DNA of 64,000 nt from NCBI GenBank assembly GCA_032158125.1, contig JASKOT010000007.1:434001-498000 (forward strand). The letters are read 5' to 3'. The position numbers and the translations under genes are program-made. The notes under the pieces are model-generated. The model did not search any database. It was given only the letters and a program-made list of their open reading frames with translations, and had not been told where the DNA came from. Of the stretch, positions 32,144 to 44,904 are shown piece after piece (positions within the stretch are counted from its first letter, which is position 1; every line of letters starts with the position of its first letter). The DNA is from Papiliotrema nemorosa (Eukaryota; Basidiomycota; Tremellomycetes; Tremellales; Rhynchogastremaceae).

Positions 32144-35100
32144 ATGCGTAGTGTCTCTCGCCTCTACCTCCTCTCATCCCTCGGTGTCATCCTCCTCGCT
32201 TTGACCATCCCTCTCCGAGCCGTTCTAGCCCTCCCCCTCTGGCTTGCCTTTGTAGTGGTTGTCCTTTTCATTGCTGGCGTCATTCGACTCGTTCGTGCTC
32301 CTCAACGCATCTCGCCATCCTACAGACGCCGTCACGGACTGGCAACGCTCGCTTTCACCACTCCTTCAGCATGGTCCGCTGTTGAAACCCGTCATCAATG
32401 GGAAGAGACAGCCCAGTCATCGGCTATCGAGCAGACACCTGTATCTTCGCGTCTAAATACCATCTTTCGCCTGATCAAGACCAGCCTCATCCTCCCGTGG
32501 TACGACAGGATCTCGCCTTCGTCCGCTTTTCCAAATGCCGTGGAAACGCTCATTCGGCAAGCGATCGGTAATGTCGCTTCTCATCGGGCCGATCAGGTGG
32601 ATTGGTCGACTTTATTCGTCTCAAGGATAATACCCATCATCACGGATCATGTACACCACTACCGGTCCGTCGAGCATTTGTCTTCAACCTCGGCTACTCC
32701 CACTCCAAACGCTTCGTTGCCCCTTCCTCTTCCTCCTTCGCCCCATCCCGCATTTCGACAGGAGGCTCACATCTCTACTAAAGCGCCTTTGGTCCAGATT
32801 GAAGCCCACTTCCGAGACATGTTGGAACAGATCATGAGCGAAATCTTACCAGACGAGTCGGGTGCATTGGTTGTCCAAACGATGGTCAGGGAAATACTGC
32901 TCTGTACGATAATCTTGCCAGTCTTTGAGATGATGTGCGATGCCGATTTCTGGAATAGACAAATTGACGAGAAGGCGGGGCAATATCTGCATGAACAGTA
33001 AGCATCTATTGTGTCAGAAGAAAGGCTGATTAGCAGAAATCAGGTCAACAAGTTCCTTTCCGCTTTGTCGACGTTGCCTCAGCCGACCTCAGCTTCTGCG
33101 AGTCGCCAGAACTCACCGCTACGTCCGAAGGCGCTCCCATCTTCTGCCACTATCACACCAATGTCATCGACCAGGGACGTCGAGGCTTTCCTAAAGTCGA
33201 TACCTAAAGTCAAGACGCTGGGAGAAGCGAGAAGGCTGAGAGTCGACATTGAGAGGGCGCAGAGACAGGCACAATCAGACATGGACAAAGAAGTTTCTAT
33301 GGAAGACGGCGCGAAGGTGACGGAGAGCGACTTGAGGCGATCCAAGAAGTTTCTAAAGCGGATGGAAAGGGCAAGACTTGAAATCGATGCCAAGATACGG
33401 TCATTTACAGGCAGCGGAGCCAAGGTGAACTCGAGCCTTTCGCGAAGAGGTCGTCAGCTTATCATAGTCCGGGCCATCAGTCGCTTTAAGCCAATCTGCG
33501 GCCGTGGATGGTCGACCAGCAAGCAACGGCATTATCGACCTACGCGCTGTGCTTGCCGATCCTTCAACACTCGCATACTGGCTAGAGTACATGGAAAGAC
33601 GAGGCCGATCCAGACTGGTGCAATTCTGGTTGACCGTCGAGGGGTTCAAAGATCCGCTTGATCTTCTCGCACTTCAGCCTGGCGGCGAGACTAAAGCGCT
33701 TCTCTCCACTCCAGCTCTTCAACCTAATCACCAGACGGTACGGGAGGATTTGACTCTTCTGACCGACATGTACTTTGTGAACGCCGACTTTGATCTAGGG
33801 ATGGTCAACAATCATGCAGAGACGATTCAACAGCTCGCTGGACAGGACACACTGTCCGCTGTGGACGTTGCGCAAGCGAGACGAGCGATGTTTGCGTGCC
33901 AGCAGGCTGTTTACGAACAGATGGAGGAAGAAGATTGGGCCGGATTCAAGACGAGCGAACTGTTCATCAAAGCGGCTTCTGATATAAGTCAAGCTGGATG
34001 GGCGAATCCCCAGCACAAGGCCACAAGTCCGGATCTATCTGCGTCTATTACACTACCTACTTCTCCCCTAATACGACCTGGACCTACTCGTATCTTCACT
34101 GATTCATCTGTTGTGAGGAGGACGTCGAACGGTTCTGCTCGAGAATCCTTCGGTCCATTGTCCCCCAAGGTGAAAGCTTTGCCTTCCTTGATTGGCGGAT
34201 ACTTCTCGCCAAAAGCAGTGACGCCTTCCGCCAGTGTATCCCTCTCTACCTCTTTCTTCTCCCAGCCTCAATCGCAGGTCAACCGGGAGACTGCATTCGC
34301 TCCGAATGCAGAGACGGGGATGGATCTCAGTGCATCGACAGAAAGTCTGTCTCCCACGCAAGGCGGATTTGCTCGTCGATCGACTCAGTTGGATACCCTC
34401 ATGGACCTGACTCCAGGCGAGCATGCAGAGCGTCAGAGGCTCTTCGATGATGAAGAGGAGGAAGAAGTTCTTGAGGACGATGACGACTTTATCCAAGTGG
34501 AACGGATGGAAGCCATTCAAGCTGCTCTCAATGATATCATAGCGGGAGACGACCTCAACAACAGCCGCATGCTGGAACGAGAATCGACACCCGGGGATGA
34601 GCCTTCGCGGTCCCCCTCCTCCTCCATGATCCTTGTGCGGAAACCCGAGTCGACGGAACCATTGGGGAAGATGGTGTCCCGCAGCGTGGAAGACTTGCGA
34701 TCGCACTCGCATCGACCATCGAATTCTGCCCCTCAGTCTCGGATGCCATCGTATAAACCTCGCATTCCGCACAGAAGCAGCTCGTCGGAGCTCAAGTCCA
34801 AAGCGAAAGTCTTGTTCGACGATTCCCCAGTCCTCGAAGAATCTCCTGAGATGCAGCAAGAGGACGACGACGATCTGCATCGCCACATTGTTCCGCCATC
34901 TGTCCAGCTTGGCGTGGAGATTGCTCGGCTACAGGATCGTATACAAGACCTTGTCAAGCAGGAGCATCTACTGGAGACTCTAATCCGACAAGCTGAACTG
35001 ACTGGCAACTCGGCAGAATTACACATCCTCCGGCGCTCACAAGCGTCTGTGCGGCGAGAACAGCGGACAGCTATCTGGCAAAAGGCTGAGTTTGAGCGGC

Positions 35101-36490
35101 ACGAGGAAGAGTCTCGAATCATACCTGGCCAGACGATCGTCACTATCCCTACCGCGGTGATCACTGGCGAGGGCGGAGAAGGAGGAAAACAGATCGTTCG
35201 GTATACGATCAACGTGGAGCAAAAGGTGGATGAGGGCGCCAAATGGTTCGTCGCGAGGCGATACAACGACTTCTGGGAGTTGGACAGATCGTTGCGTGAA
35301 TGGGCGTCTTCGCTTGGACTGTCCAAGCTGTTCAAAGGAATCGACGAGCTTCCTCCAAAGAAGCTCGTTCCTGATACGTCGGCATCGTTTATTGAGAAGA
35401 GGCGCAAAGGTCTGGAAAAGTATCTGCATGTGAGCCGATGAAGCCTACCTTCACTATTGCTCATGCCAGTCTTTGACTTGTTCTCTGCCAATATGCGAGA
35501 CTCCGCTCCTGCGCAACTTCTTATCCCGATCGTCTGTCAGCCAAGATCAATCCAATCTTGCCGGGCCCACTAGTCTCGCCTCTCTCGCACCTCACAATAT
35601 CGTCAAATCGCTTTACAAGACCATGGCGACAACGCTGGACGAGAATGTCCTCGGTCCAAACATGCTCGACTTGATGTATACCACCTTGTCCCGCCAACTG
35701 GCCGACATTGGTGGGATCATGGGTATGGGCACGGAAGAGATTGCGGGCTTGGGCAGTTCATTCGTGCCTCTGGCATTACGAGCAGGCTGGACAAAGGATC
35801 AAGCAGTACCCGCTAATGGGGCTCCCATCGGCCCGATTGGAGGCGAGACTGCAACGGGATCTTTCACAACGCCCATCTGTGATCTCTTCATCGAGCTTTT
35901 TGACCTGAAAGAGAGCAACTGGATACGTCGTCAGGCAATCGTCCTCATCCTTCAGCAATTCCTGGGAAGCACTATCGAGCGGTCAGTAACTTTGCGGTCG
36001 AGGGTCACATATGCTGAGCGGGTAGAAAAGTCAGAGATACCGTGCGCAACGCGACATCGGGCGAATCGGTCGAGAAACATTTGGCGGCAATCCAAGATAT
36101 CTTATGGCCTGGAGGCGTTCGACGGCCTCCGTCTGTGCCTCGGACCGAGGAACAAAAGGTGGAAACACGACACCGGGCGAGCCGGAAGTTGGGTCTCCTG
36201 ATCCCAGGTGGGCTTTTCCTTCTGTTCGTGTTGGCTCCAGCTCACAAATAGATGTCGCGGCCAATATGATAGGACGTGGAAATGCCCGTCGTGCTGCTCG
36301 AAGGGTCTTTGGGGTATTGCAAGATCAAAGACTGAACCAACACCTGATGCTTTGTATATTAGACGAGGTGAGCGATACGTCGCAGCGAGATGCGGGATAT
36401 TGTCGCTGATGAAGGCAGATTTTGGGCGCTTTGTTCCCTGTACTACTTGTCCGAAAACGTGTCATAGATTCCAATACAAGACGGACGTGA
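32144..36490 (+). CDS. MDM1: Mdm1/SNX13-14-25-like PXA-RGS-PX-Nexin_C protein
   Basis: Mdm1 and its relatives tether ER to vacuole/endosome and organise lipid-droplet sites. The start ATG at 32144 gives MRSVSRLYLLSSLGVILLALTI, a double N-terminal membrane hairpin (second helix LPLWLAFVVVVLFIAGVI). The PXA domain follows (VETLIRQAIGNVASHRADQVDW; MVREILLCTIILPVFEMM), then an RGS domain (DLRAVLADPSTLAYWLEYMER; LVQFWLTVEGFKDPL), a long disordered Ser-rich linker with a coiled coil, and the PX domain (RYTINVEQ; WFVARRYNDFWELDRSL). The C-terminal Nexin_C domain has ALRAG, LIELFDLKESNWIRRQAIV and RRVFGVLQDQRLNQHL. Introns were checked at 33001, 33424, 35430, 35973, 36210 and 36368, the last giving LDE-ILGALFPVLLV and TGA at 36488-36490. 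Divergent from the FAD oxidoreductase gene. Confidence 0.93.
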
Positions 36491-36655
36491 TTGTAGTCTT
36501 TTTAGATCATGCCAATGTTGTCATATGCGGCTGACCATGTGAAGGAGGATGGACACTAGGGGTATCAGACTTATCATACTAATCGGACCGTATATCAGGC
36601 TGCGAGCTCCACTCATATGTACCGCCTCGGTCTGGATCGGTGAGAGTCTGATACG

Positions 36656-37872
36656 TCAGCACTGAATGAATGTGCCGGATAAAGCTGACTGTGTATGTGG
36701 AGTCATGTCGCTCGCGGTTTTGGTACTCGTTGTAATACTTGCGGAAGGGGTGGTGCTGCTACCCCCCAAGGCGGAGAGACTACGGCTAATTGAAAGCGTT
36801 GCAAAAGTTGGTATAGAGGAAGCTGCACTAGGTGAAGGACTTTGCGTGGCCTGGAGAGTGCTTTTCGCTCCTGGTGTGATCCTGATCATATACGTAGTAT
36901 CAGCGACGAGTCTCGGTCAGAGAAGGCAGTGAGTGGGCTCACGGTGTCCCTGTGATCCTGACAAAATCAAAATCCACCCCTGAATCATCATCAGTTGGGG
37001 TCCTAGTGGTGTACATAGACGTGAGACATACCGACTCTGGCGGGTTCACCGGATTGAGGTCGATAAGGCTGATAAGTCTCTGCTTCATTGACGAATACAA
37101 CTTGATGATCCCCATTTTCGAGATCTCGACTGGCGAATAAGAGTTGAATGGGAATATCGGGCGTTCCAAAGCTATTATTGTATGTTTTGGGGTTGGTATC
37201 CAGACCAACAGAGAACCAGCCATATCTACATATATCAATGAGCTTTCGGGGTGCATACAGCACGAGGGCTGAACTGCTCCATCGACGAAAGGTGATAAAG
37301 GGACGTACGTTTGCCGCTTTGCTCCCCAGATTTCAATATCGGTCCCTGTCCATTGAAAAGTCATACTGGCCCCAGTGATTATAGTTGAAGTGTAGGTCGA
37401 ATTCGAATAATGAAACCATAGTTGATCGTCTTTCTCTCAGCGCATAGTCCAATGAAAGAAAGAATAAGAGGGGATTGAAAGGGGAGGAGGGAGGGGTGAC
37501 TGACTACCGTGAGATTGGTCCCATTTGTCAGTATAGCTAAAATAAGGTAACGAATCATCTATCGTCATTGTCCCCGTTGGCTCATCTACATCTCCCATCC
37601 TGTTCCGTTCTGTGTTCTGGATGTGTGAGGTCAAAGAGATCGGTACAGTATAATTGCAATGGAGGAAGTGGCGAATCCGACGACGTATTGTCCGAATGGA
37701 AGTCTGTGTGTTACTGGACGCGATGAGCACGATTGACGATGAGAAATGGACCCGAGCTCAACAGTCTAGATTCAGAATTGTCGCTTGATCACACTGTAAG
37801 TCGCTGGGATGTGGGTCAAAGGAGGAATACTTGCACCCCTGAAAGGACACATCTAGATTGAAAGATCGGCAT
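36656..37872 (-). CDS. Ser/Thr-rich protein with a beta-sandwich-like N-terminal domain, function unknown
   Basis: Clear exons encode IDDSLPYFSYTDKWDQSH, then WFHYSNSTYTSTIITGASM, TFQWTGTDIEIWGAKR, YGWFSVGLDTNPKTYNNS, LLFASRDLENGDHQVVFV, DFDFVRITGTP and a Ser/Thr-rich end (ARSSTTPSASITTS-like composition) that stops at 36656-36658. This pattern, with a DSSP-like opening, an F-x-F/W-x-G-T-x-I-x-I-x-G motif and a Ser/Thr tail, is common in basidiomycete extracellular or membrane proteins of unknown role, usually with a transmembrane helix and cytoplasmic tail after the Ser/Thr stretch. Here no such helix is seen after it. The 5' end is unresolved: candidate upstream exons run to an ATG at 37872 or further, and one reading frame near 37.6-37.7 kb has a membrane-like run. 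Four or more introns. Confidence 0.6.
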
Positions 37873-38447
37873 GGCTCTGACAAAGGATGTTAGTGCGCCA
37901 CGTTCTCTCACTCGGATCATTCGCTAGTACCTGTCGACTTTCGTGAGCAAGCGCGACGAATTCTGAGAAGGAAAACAAGAGCCCAGAAGAGGATAATCTT
38001 TACATTATTATTTTATGCATTTACAGTGTAGGTATCTGGCACAGTACACGATACGATCCTTCTCACGTGATGATGAGTCCAGAGAGTTTTAGACGGGTCG
38101 GCGAGGTAACGAGGCACAAGCGTCTTTGGAGCCTTTGAGGTTTTCCAAGATGCCAAGGTCGACGGGCGCGGAGGGGGTTCAGAAAAAGAGTCGAGAGTGT
38201 GCGAAGACCTGGCGCGGGTGGCGCGTGGCGAAATTCTGATAGTAGATGGTAAAATGGTATGTACACGGTAAATAAATTCGGAAGCCCAGTCCAGCGAGGA
38301 ATCAGGTTCGACTTCTTTTCGTTACTATTGCAGCGTTTCCAGATGTTGCTTCCTTCTCTTCCCAGACAGGCGACAGGTGAGAGTAGACCCAGGCGAAATC
38401 TTCTTTCGCGCCGACTGGCTTGCACTACAGCTTACAAGCTCGGACTG
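37873..38447. other. Intergenic region downstream of the RING-like gene
   Basis: It may hold the rest of the upstream gene's 5' end (see the preceding entry) and the 3' UTR of the RING-like gene. One possible exon with a GTACTA or GTGAGA donor and CACTAAC branch lies at about 37.9 kb. Nothing else is recognised; open frames near 38.06-38.43 kb look like non-coding 3' sequence. Confidence 0.4.
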
Positions 38448-40771
38448 TCACCCTCTGCCAGGTCTCGCTGGTAGTGGCCGTTCTCGCGGCAAGCCTCGAT
38501 GAGGTTGCTCGGGGAATCGGAGATTCGGCCTGCCAGGACCATTCAAACCCAAGTTGATTGGTTGCGCCACTTGCACCCCTCGTCGTGATCGAGGGACTCC
38601 CGCCGCTCCGTTATTCGCGTTCGCAAGACGCACATTCACCTCGTTTGCCGCTTGAATGTTAACCCGAACTCCTCTTGGTTGGAACTGAAATGCCACATTG
38701 CGGCCAGGTTGTTCGATTCGAGCTTCCCTTCTCGGCGCTGGGCCTGGCTGTCCGAGAGCTGGGAACATGTCACCGGCAAAATCAGCTCCAGGAGCCTGTC
38801 GTCCTTGTTGTCCGTCTGGACCTTGATAGTCACCTCGAATAGCACGGGGGACATCTCGCTGGAGCTCTTCTATTTGCTGGAGTAAGAGCGTGAATTCCAG
38901 ATGTCGAACGCCTCGAAGCTGCTGCTGCTGAGCATTGAAGACTCGACGAGCGTCGGCCTGGTGCTGCACCAGAGCTGGATGAGCCACACCCGGGTTGCCA
39001 AAGAGATTACGGTTTTGTAACTCAACTCGAAGCTCTTGCCGTTGTCTGTTGACTTCGTCGAGCTGGGGTCGCGCAAGTCCGACTCGGATCGGGATGGCAT
39101 TCGCTCCAGCATTCCCATTAACACCGGGTACCCTACCAAGAACCCCTCTCTGTCTGACATCGTCGAGATACGGAGCCATGATGGCCGGAGAATCCGCCGT
39201 GCGAAGCATCGGACCCATCCATGCCCCTCGTCCGCCTCGAGGACGAGCAGGCATATCGGCCGCCATTCGAGCGATGAGATAGTCTCGCCACGCTGCAGGC
39301 CCAGCGGCGGTATCAATGACTCGTCGATAATTCGGTTGATTTCGGAAATCCCGGTAAATCCCCCCAGCATACTGTTCTAGCTGTCCAGCTCGGTGGGGGT
39401 TCAACGGTGCCGGTGGATCGTGAATAGGATTCGGTGTCGTAGGATCATAAGCGACGGCTTGTCTTCGAAGACCATCGATGTCGGTAGGTCTGGTGCATTG
39501 AGAACAGGTGGGTGCTCTTCGCTGATCAATGGCCCGGTTTGCCCAACCGAGAGCACATGTGATGCAGAATACTACACGTAAGTTCGGTTGTTGTGCAGAG
39601 GCTGACGAAGCTCACGCATTCCGCAGTTTGGCTGCTCGCATACCCATAATGCGAGACCTCCTCCAATTCCACCTTTCCCAGCTTCTTCCGCTTCTTTCAG
39701 AACATCCGTAATATCTCCATAGCAAATTCCACAACTCTGATCGTCATCTTCTGCCGGTGTGGGAGCCTCATGATCTTGGTGTTGACGTTCGGGACCGTCT
39801 TCCACCATGTCGACATCAATCGCGTTGATCTCAGGCGCTTGTACAGGCAAATTTTGAACTGTAGCGACGTCAACCTGAATTCGAGTACCGTCTTCCGAGG
39901 CAGTCGGGGTGAGAGTGGCCTGATGCGCATCATAGACAACTTCGATCGCGGCAGTCACACCGCCCGCTGTTTCCACATCGAGGACAACAACGTCCTGCCT
40001 CCCTCCATTCTGCGAAGCGCTTCTGTTAGAAGGCGCAGGAGGAGTGTCATGTTCTTCGTCAACGACTTCGATCACGGCAGGCATAGCAAGCTCAGGCTCG
40101 GATGCGAACATGAGATAGTCTCCGAGACCATTGCCATGTGGAGCGTCCAGCTCTATCTCCATGGGTACATCACGTCCTTCTCCCTCATCCCGAGGTAGTG
40201 CATTATCCAACAATTCGACAAAGTCGACTAATGCGTCTGCTAGATTCCCCTGATCCCTCGTCTCAGGGGTTACAGTCCGGTCTCCCACATCCATCTCCGC
40301 ATCCAAACTCATATCCGCCATTACTCTTCGACCATGGGTCTGGGCTAGGTTGGGCTTGATATCGCATCTTTGACTGAGGGGAGTCGCGATATCCGTTCGG
40401 ACCAGTCGACGAGACCCGTCAGACAGGATCTCCACCGCGCCATCCTGTGCCTCAACGAATGATGCTGCGAGTGCCAATTGCTGGAGAGGCGAAGAAGGCG
40501 CATCGAATGGGATCAAACCTATGACTGCGCCTTCCCCCGTGGGAATGGGGATGACTGACGATGCCCCAGTGGAAGTGGTTGATTCCGAGGAGGTAGAGGT
40601 GATTGATTCCAGGGAGTCAGAACAGGAAGTAGATAGCGTGGGCGAGGGAGAAAGAGATGGAGAACGGGCGGCGAAGATTCGGGGTCGTTTGAATGAGGAG
40701 GTCTGGGCGAGGGCGGACCGAGTCGGGATTTCTACCACGAGTTGGTACGGTCTTTTCGCCAAACGGGGCAT
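38448..40771 (-). CDS. RING-like zinc-finger protein
   Basis: Start MPRLAKRPYQLVVEIP at 40771. The first 340 residues are acidic and low-complexity. A cysteine cluster follows: CGIC at one end, about 30 residues, then W-V-CEQPNC-GM, and across an intron (GTGAGC...TTACGTGTAG) LFCITCALGWANR and APTCSQC. The eight-Cys order C-x2-C, C-x4-C, C-x2-C, C-x2-C resembles a RING with Cys in place of His, so an E3 ubiquitin ligase role is plausible but unproven. The C-terminal 320 residues (from NPHRAGQLEQYAGGIYRDF) are Arg/Asn/Gln-rich, contain AARRV- and QQQQLRGV-type helical segments, and end in Arg/Pro/Gly-rich sequence. TAG/TAA stop at 38448. No clear ortholog is recognised; probably lineage-restricted. 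Confidence 0.8.
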
Positions 40772-42209
40772 AGTGGATTGTCTGGCTTATGAATGCACAT
40801 CCAACATCTGTGATGAGGATCTGATAATGAATCAACAAAAGACCTACCCTAGTTGTCTCGTTGGCACGGACGTTGAGAAAGGCTGAACGAGGTTTTGTGT
40901 TGGTCGTGAGACCACTGTTCCAGGGGTAATGTGTATTCACGTGCACGTCTCAGTAAATTCTTGTCGTTGACAGGTATGCAGTCGACCAGGTATAAGATGA
41001 TAGTGGAATGTCAAGAGTCGAGGTGAAAAGGTTGATTGCTCGTTGCGCTATGGTCTTTCTCTCAACGCCGCGACCAAATGGGGGGAGGGTGGACCTGAAA
41101 AGTGGAGGTTTCAACCACTCACCCCGAGAAATTCAACCGTCCCAGCGACTATTCTTTCTTAACGACTACAAGCAAGAGAGACTATCAAGTATATGTACAG
41201 ATAACTCGGACCAATTATCCGAAAGCTTTTGGGTGTATGTAAGTACGGGATGTGGTATGTGATGGGGGTTTGGTGTAGGGTGGTTCGGGCCAAGTGGCAA
41301 AAATGGGATGTGAAACAGACAAAGAGGGGGGAAAAGCCATCGTCAGAGGGGAGATTTATACCTCAGAGGGGGTAGCCGACCAATTCTCCGATGCGCCTCC
41401 GAGTTGTCCGACTCGCCCGATTTTCTCGTGAGGCAGGAAAAGTAAAAGTAGCAAGTGGGCTCTTGTGGTGCATGGTCTACTGGGCTGTCTGGGCGCTGTG
41501 CGGAACATGAAGGGGGAATGTTTGAGAGGGGTGACATTTCAACATTTCGGCTCGGGCGCGGGATCACCTGTCGATCAAACTATATGCATCTGAACAGGGC
41601 ATACGTTCGTATAGTCACATGCTTCTGAGCTAGGCGCTGTACGTCAAACCTCTGGCCTTGTATGTTGTGCATTATGCATTGTGGAACACACAATATTGCG
41701 AAATCCAAGACCGATTCTCGACGATCTCGGCGGAATACAAGGGCGGCAACGCCGACTCCCTCTCCGAACGACCTTCTGCGAACTCTGCTTCTGAGAACTG
41801 CTCACGGCGATGTGCAGTCGTGTTTCACACTACTTCCTGATGTATTGGCGCACTGCGACAGTGGTAGATAGCAAACGTCATCCTGCTCAGAATCACGAGA
41901 TTAGGAATGGATGAAAATGGGAATTGACTGAAACTAAGAGGGAGCAAGCCGAAGTCGCCGGGTGAGCCTTTTGCTATCCCATCATGGGGTGAGAGACTCT
42001 CCAAATGTCAGTGCTAAGAGCTCATTTCTGTCATGCATTGCAGACATACCCTTCAATGTAAAAGTGGATCAGTGGAGTATTGTTCAGGGTGTAAAGTCAC
42101 GCTTGTCCGCAACTGCTCTCCTGATTGTTTGGGCGGTCATTAATCTCGTATACATTCGTTGCCGACTCTAAGCCGTCTAGCTATAGATACAACCTAGCCC
42201 GCGTCTAAC
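40772..42209. other. Gene-poor 1.4 kb region
   Basis: No protein-coding gene, tRNA or known RNA is recognised on either strand. The open frames are short and lack codon character. G-rich runs (for example near 41076 and 41321) and an A/T-rich 42.0-42.2 kb end are the only visible features. It separates the RING-like and bromodomain genes and could contain their untranslated regions or an unrecognised non-coding RNA. Confidence 0.45.
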
Positions 42210-44757
42210 TTACACCTTGACACCGCCCTCCTCCTTGACCGTCAACAAAGGTCTCACATGAAGAGGCAACAACCTCTCGGCATCCTCTTTCGAGAGCTTT
42301 TTCAACGCTGACAAGGGGTAAAACTTGCTCGAAGCGGACAACTCCAATCTGAGCTTTTCCAAACTCTTCTTTCTGTCTTCAGTATTTCCCACTTCCTCGT
42401 TTTGCTTTGGAGCTTCCTGCGGCGAACCGGGAGGTTGAGAAAGGGGGGATGACGTGGTAGATAGAAGTTCTTTCGTAGGGTACCTCTCATTCTCGTCCTT
42501 GGTCACGTCCTCGTCGCGTTTCCGTTTCTTGCTGGATTCGGCAGAAAGACGGACAATCTCCTTGGCGCATAGTTCAAGTCCAGCCACAATGTCTGTCCGA
42601 CCACCCACGCCTTCATACTTGAAATCCTCTACGTTTTTGAGCAAGCTTGAAATGTCGAGTGGGCGATGTAATGCCGTCATATATTGGAGAGCGCGCCGTT
42701 GATATTCTGTAGTCGCGATATCTTTGATCTTGCGTTGTCGAGCGTCTAGCATCATTCCTCTCTGGCTCTGTCGAGCAACAGCCGAGACTTCAGAAACCGT
42801 CTTGTCGTATACCTCTTTGAAGCGAGAAGAGGCGATTCCACATCTCCAATTCTGCTCGACCCATTCGTCCAAACCGAGCTTGTCACTCTCCTCTTCCTCC
42901 TTGACCTTGTCATCCGCTGCAGTATCCCTTGCCCCGGCCATTTCCATGGCACCCTTGACGAAATGGCGGAGACTCTGTTGATACGCCTCTCCAGTCGTAT
43001 CGCCAAACATCAACGCCTCCATCACTGCGCTAGGATGCACATCCAAGTGACCTCCAAAGATGTTGTCCGCATTGGCGTATTCAAGCGACAATGGCACTCT
43101 GGCAGTCTTCTCCGGTCTGACCCCATCGGCCAAAGCCACATCTGGGTCCTTTTTCGTCCGTATCCGCTCTACTGTCGTCGAATCGTCTACTCTGGGATAT
43201 GCGCCCCAGTTGTAAGACGCTGTGATGTTGTGTGTGTTGAGAGGTGAAGGTTTCGGATAAGGCGTAAAAGGTAAAGGAGCCAGACCTGTCGGCCCACCGA
43301 GATCGACTTCCCACCAGTTGGGTTGTGTTACCCTCCTCCAGTCAATCTGCTCCGAGCTATACGGTCCTCGATCTGATCTACCGAATCCTAACCAGTCGTC
43401 TGGATCTTCGAGCTCGCTGAGCTCCCTCGTCCCGTCCAAACCAGAATGCCTCCACTTCCCAGAGAACCGTTCTCTGCCCCTGATTTGTCGTTTGGTCCAG
43501 ATATGTCTACCGCCATTGACGTTCCATCCCACTGCGTGGCCGATGAGTGAGCCAGGAGGGTATTTGAGCATTTCGACGGGAATGGCGTGATTAGGTGGGA
43601 TTTCGACCATGGCAGCAGTGAGAGGGACAGTACCCTCACGGGTCGAATAAGCAGAACGCCCAGGAGCAGGGGTTGCACTTTCCCGAACAGGCGAAGGTGA
43701 GGGAGTGCGAACCAGAGGACGGCTACGTTCGATGATTTTGAGACCATACTGCAATACTCGACCGGCTGAATTGTGGGGTATCGTTCCAGGCAAATTGAAC
43801 GTCTGCGCAGCAGTCACCAATTTCCGTAAATCCGCCTGCGACATGAGTATATAGTGAAATGGTAGTATTATACGAGGAAGAAGTGATATGACTCACCTCC
43901 AGGCTATCCATAGTCCTGTATACCCCCTCGTCCACCTTGGTCTGCATCGTGGCCAGATCCATCATATTCTCCTCCCCTCCGATGATTCCCAGGTAATCAG
44001 GAAAGTCCTCCGTATTGACCGGCTCCTCGAACAGCGCATACTACCACTCAGCAATAATCCCTCACTGATATGAGCGTGTGCTCACCTCATCTCGACGTCT
44101 CAGTTCAACCATGACTTTGTTGAGCAGCTCTTTGAGCGGTTTCTTGGCCCGTTGCCATTTCGGAGGTGCCTTTTCCTTGATCTCGGGAGTAGGGGAAGCC
44201 ACCACCTCAGGTAAAGGTGTCAAGGGGTCCATATGTATCTCTTGACCTATACCCCATTCCCCTTCCCCATCTTCCATTTTAGGCGTGAGTCCCCCCCTTT
44301 CTTCGTAAGGCGCGTACTCGTCCGTGGGCTCACTTTTGACAGGCGAGGTCCCTGAAGTCGAGGAGTATGGAGATCCATCTTCAGGTAAAGATGAAGAGCC
44401 GGCTCGGGGGGTGGAAGGACCGGCGGAAAAGAGTCGAGGAGGGATCGCAGTGGGCCGAGGGGTCGAACTAGAAGGGCGAGGTTTTGGATTCGTTTTTGAT
44501 TTCGACTTTTTCGCGCTTAGCTTTGATTTTGGCGTGGACTTCTTTGATGAACTAGATGAAGGAGTCGCTTTCACCTTGAACTTGGGAGTCGGGGTGGAGG
44601 TGGCAGATGAGGATGCGACAGGAGCGATGACTCCGTCGTCTGGAGCTGTCTGATTCGATGTAACTGGCGGGGCCGGGCGGGAAACGTCATCGTGTGTTGA
44701 TGGTACGGGTACTTTGATGGAGGTAGAAGATAGGTTGAGCTTGAGAGTGATGGGCAT
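42210..44757 (-). CDS. Bromodomain protein (BRD7/BRD9-like, possible SWI/SNF subunit)
   Basis: Start MPITLKLNLSSTSIKVPVPS at 44757. A 180-residue Ser/Pro/Lys-rich region precedes a bromodomain spread over three exons: PLKELLNKVMVELRRRDE, YALFEEPVNTEDFPDYLGII, MMDLATMQTKVDEGVYRTMD, SLEADLRKLVTAAQTFNLPG, AGRVLQYGLKIIERSRP. The Asn in TFN occupies the acetyl-lysine-binding position, and DLATMQTKV matches the DFGTMKDKI of BRD7/9. Downstream is a Trp-rich region (GHAVGWNVNGGRHIW; WKWRHSGLDG-like; RVTQPNWWEVDLGG) with no domain I can name, then a Lys/Glu region with a KKRKRDED nuclear signal and an end TVKEEGGVKV. It reads and scaffolds acetylated chromatin by family analogy. Minus-strand tandem with ATG6. 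Confidence 0.85.
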
Positions 44758-44904
44758 CGTCCACTCTGCTCCGTCGACGTCGAGGTGTCCGGAGGGGGGG
44801 AAGCAAAAATGGAGAAGGGGCAAAAAGAAAACATGCGGGAATGTGGCATATCGGGTGGCAACATCCATCTCCTCCCTCTATTGCACACCACAATGAAGGC
44901 TGAA

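Noticed and set aside
34104..34886. A 260-codon minus-strand open frame inside MDM1
   Set aside because: Antisense to the uninterrupted MDM1 exon containing the RGS-PX linker; Arg/His/Gly-rich composition typical of shadow frames.
44324..44653. A plus-strand Gly/Glu-rich open frame antisense to the bromodomain gene
   Set aside because: Antisense of a Ser/Pro/Lys-rich coding region; low-complexity only.
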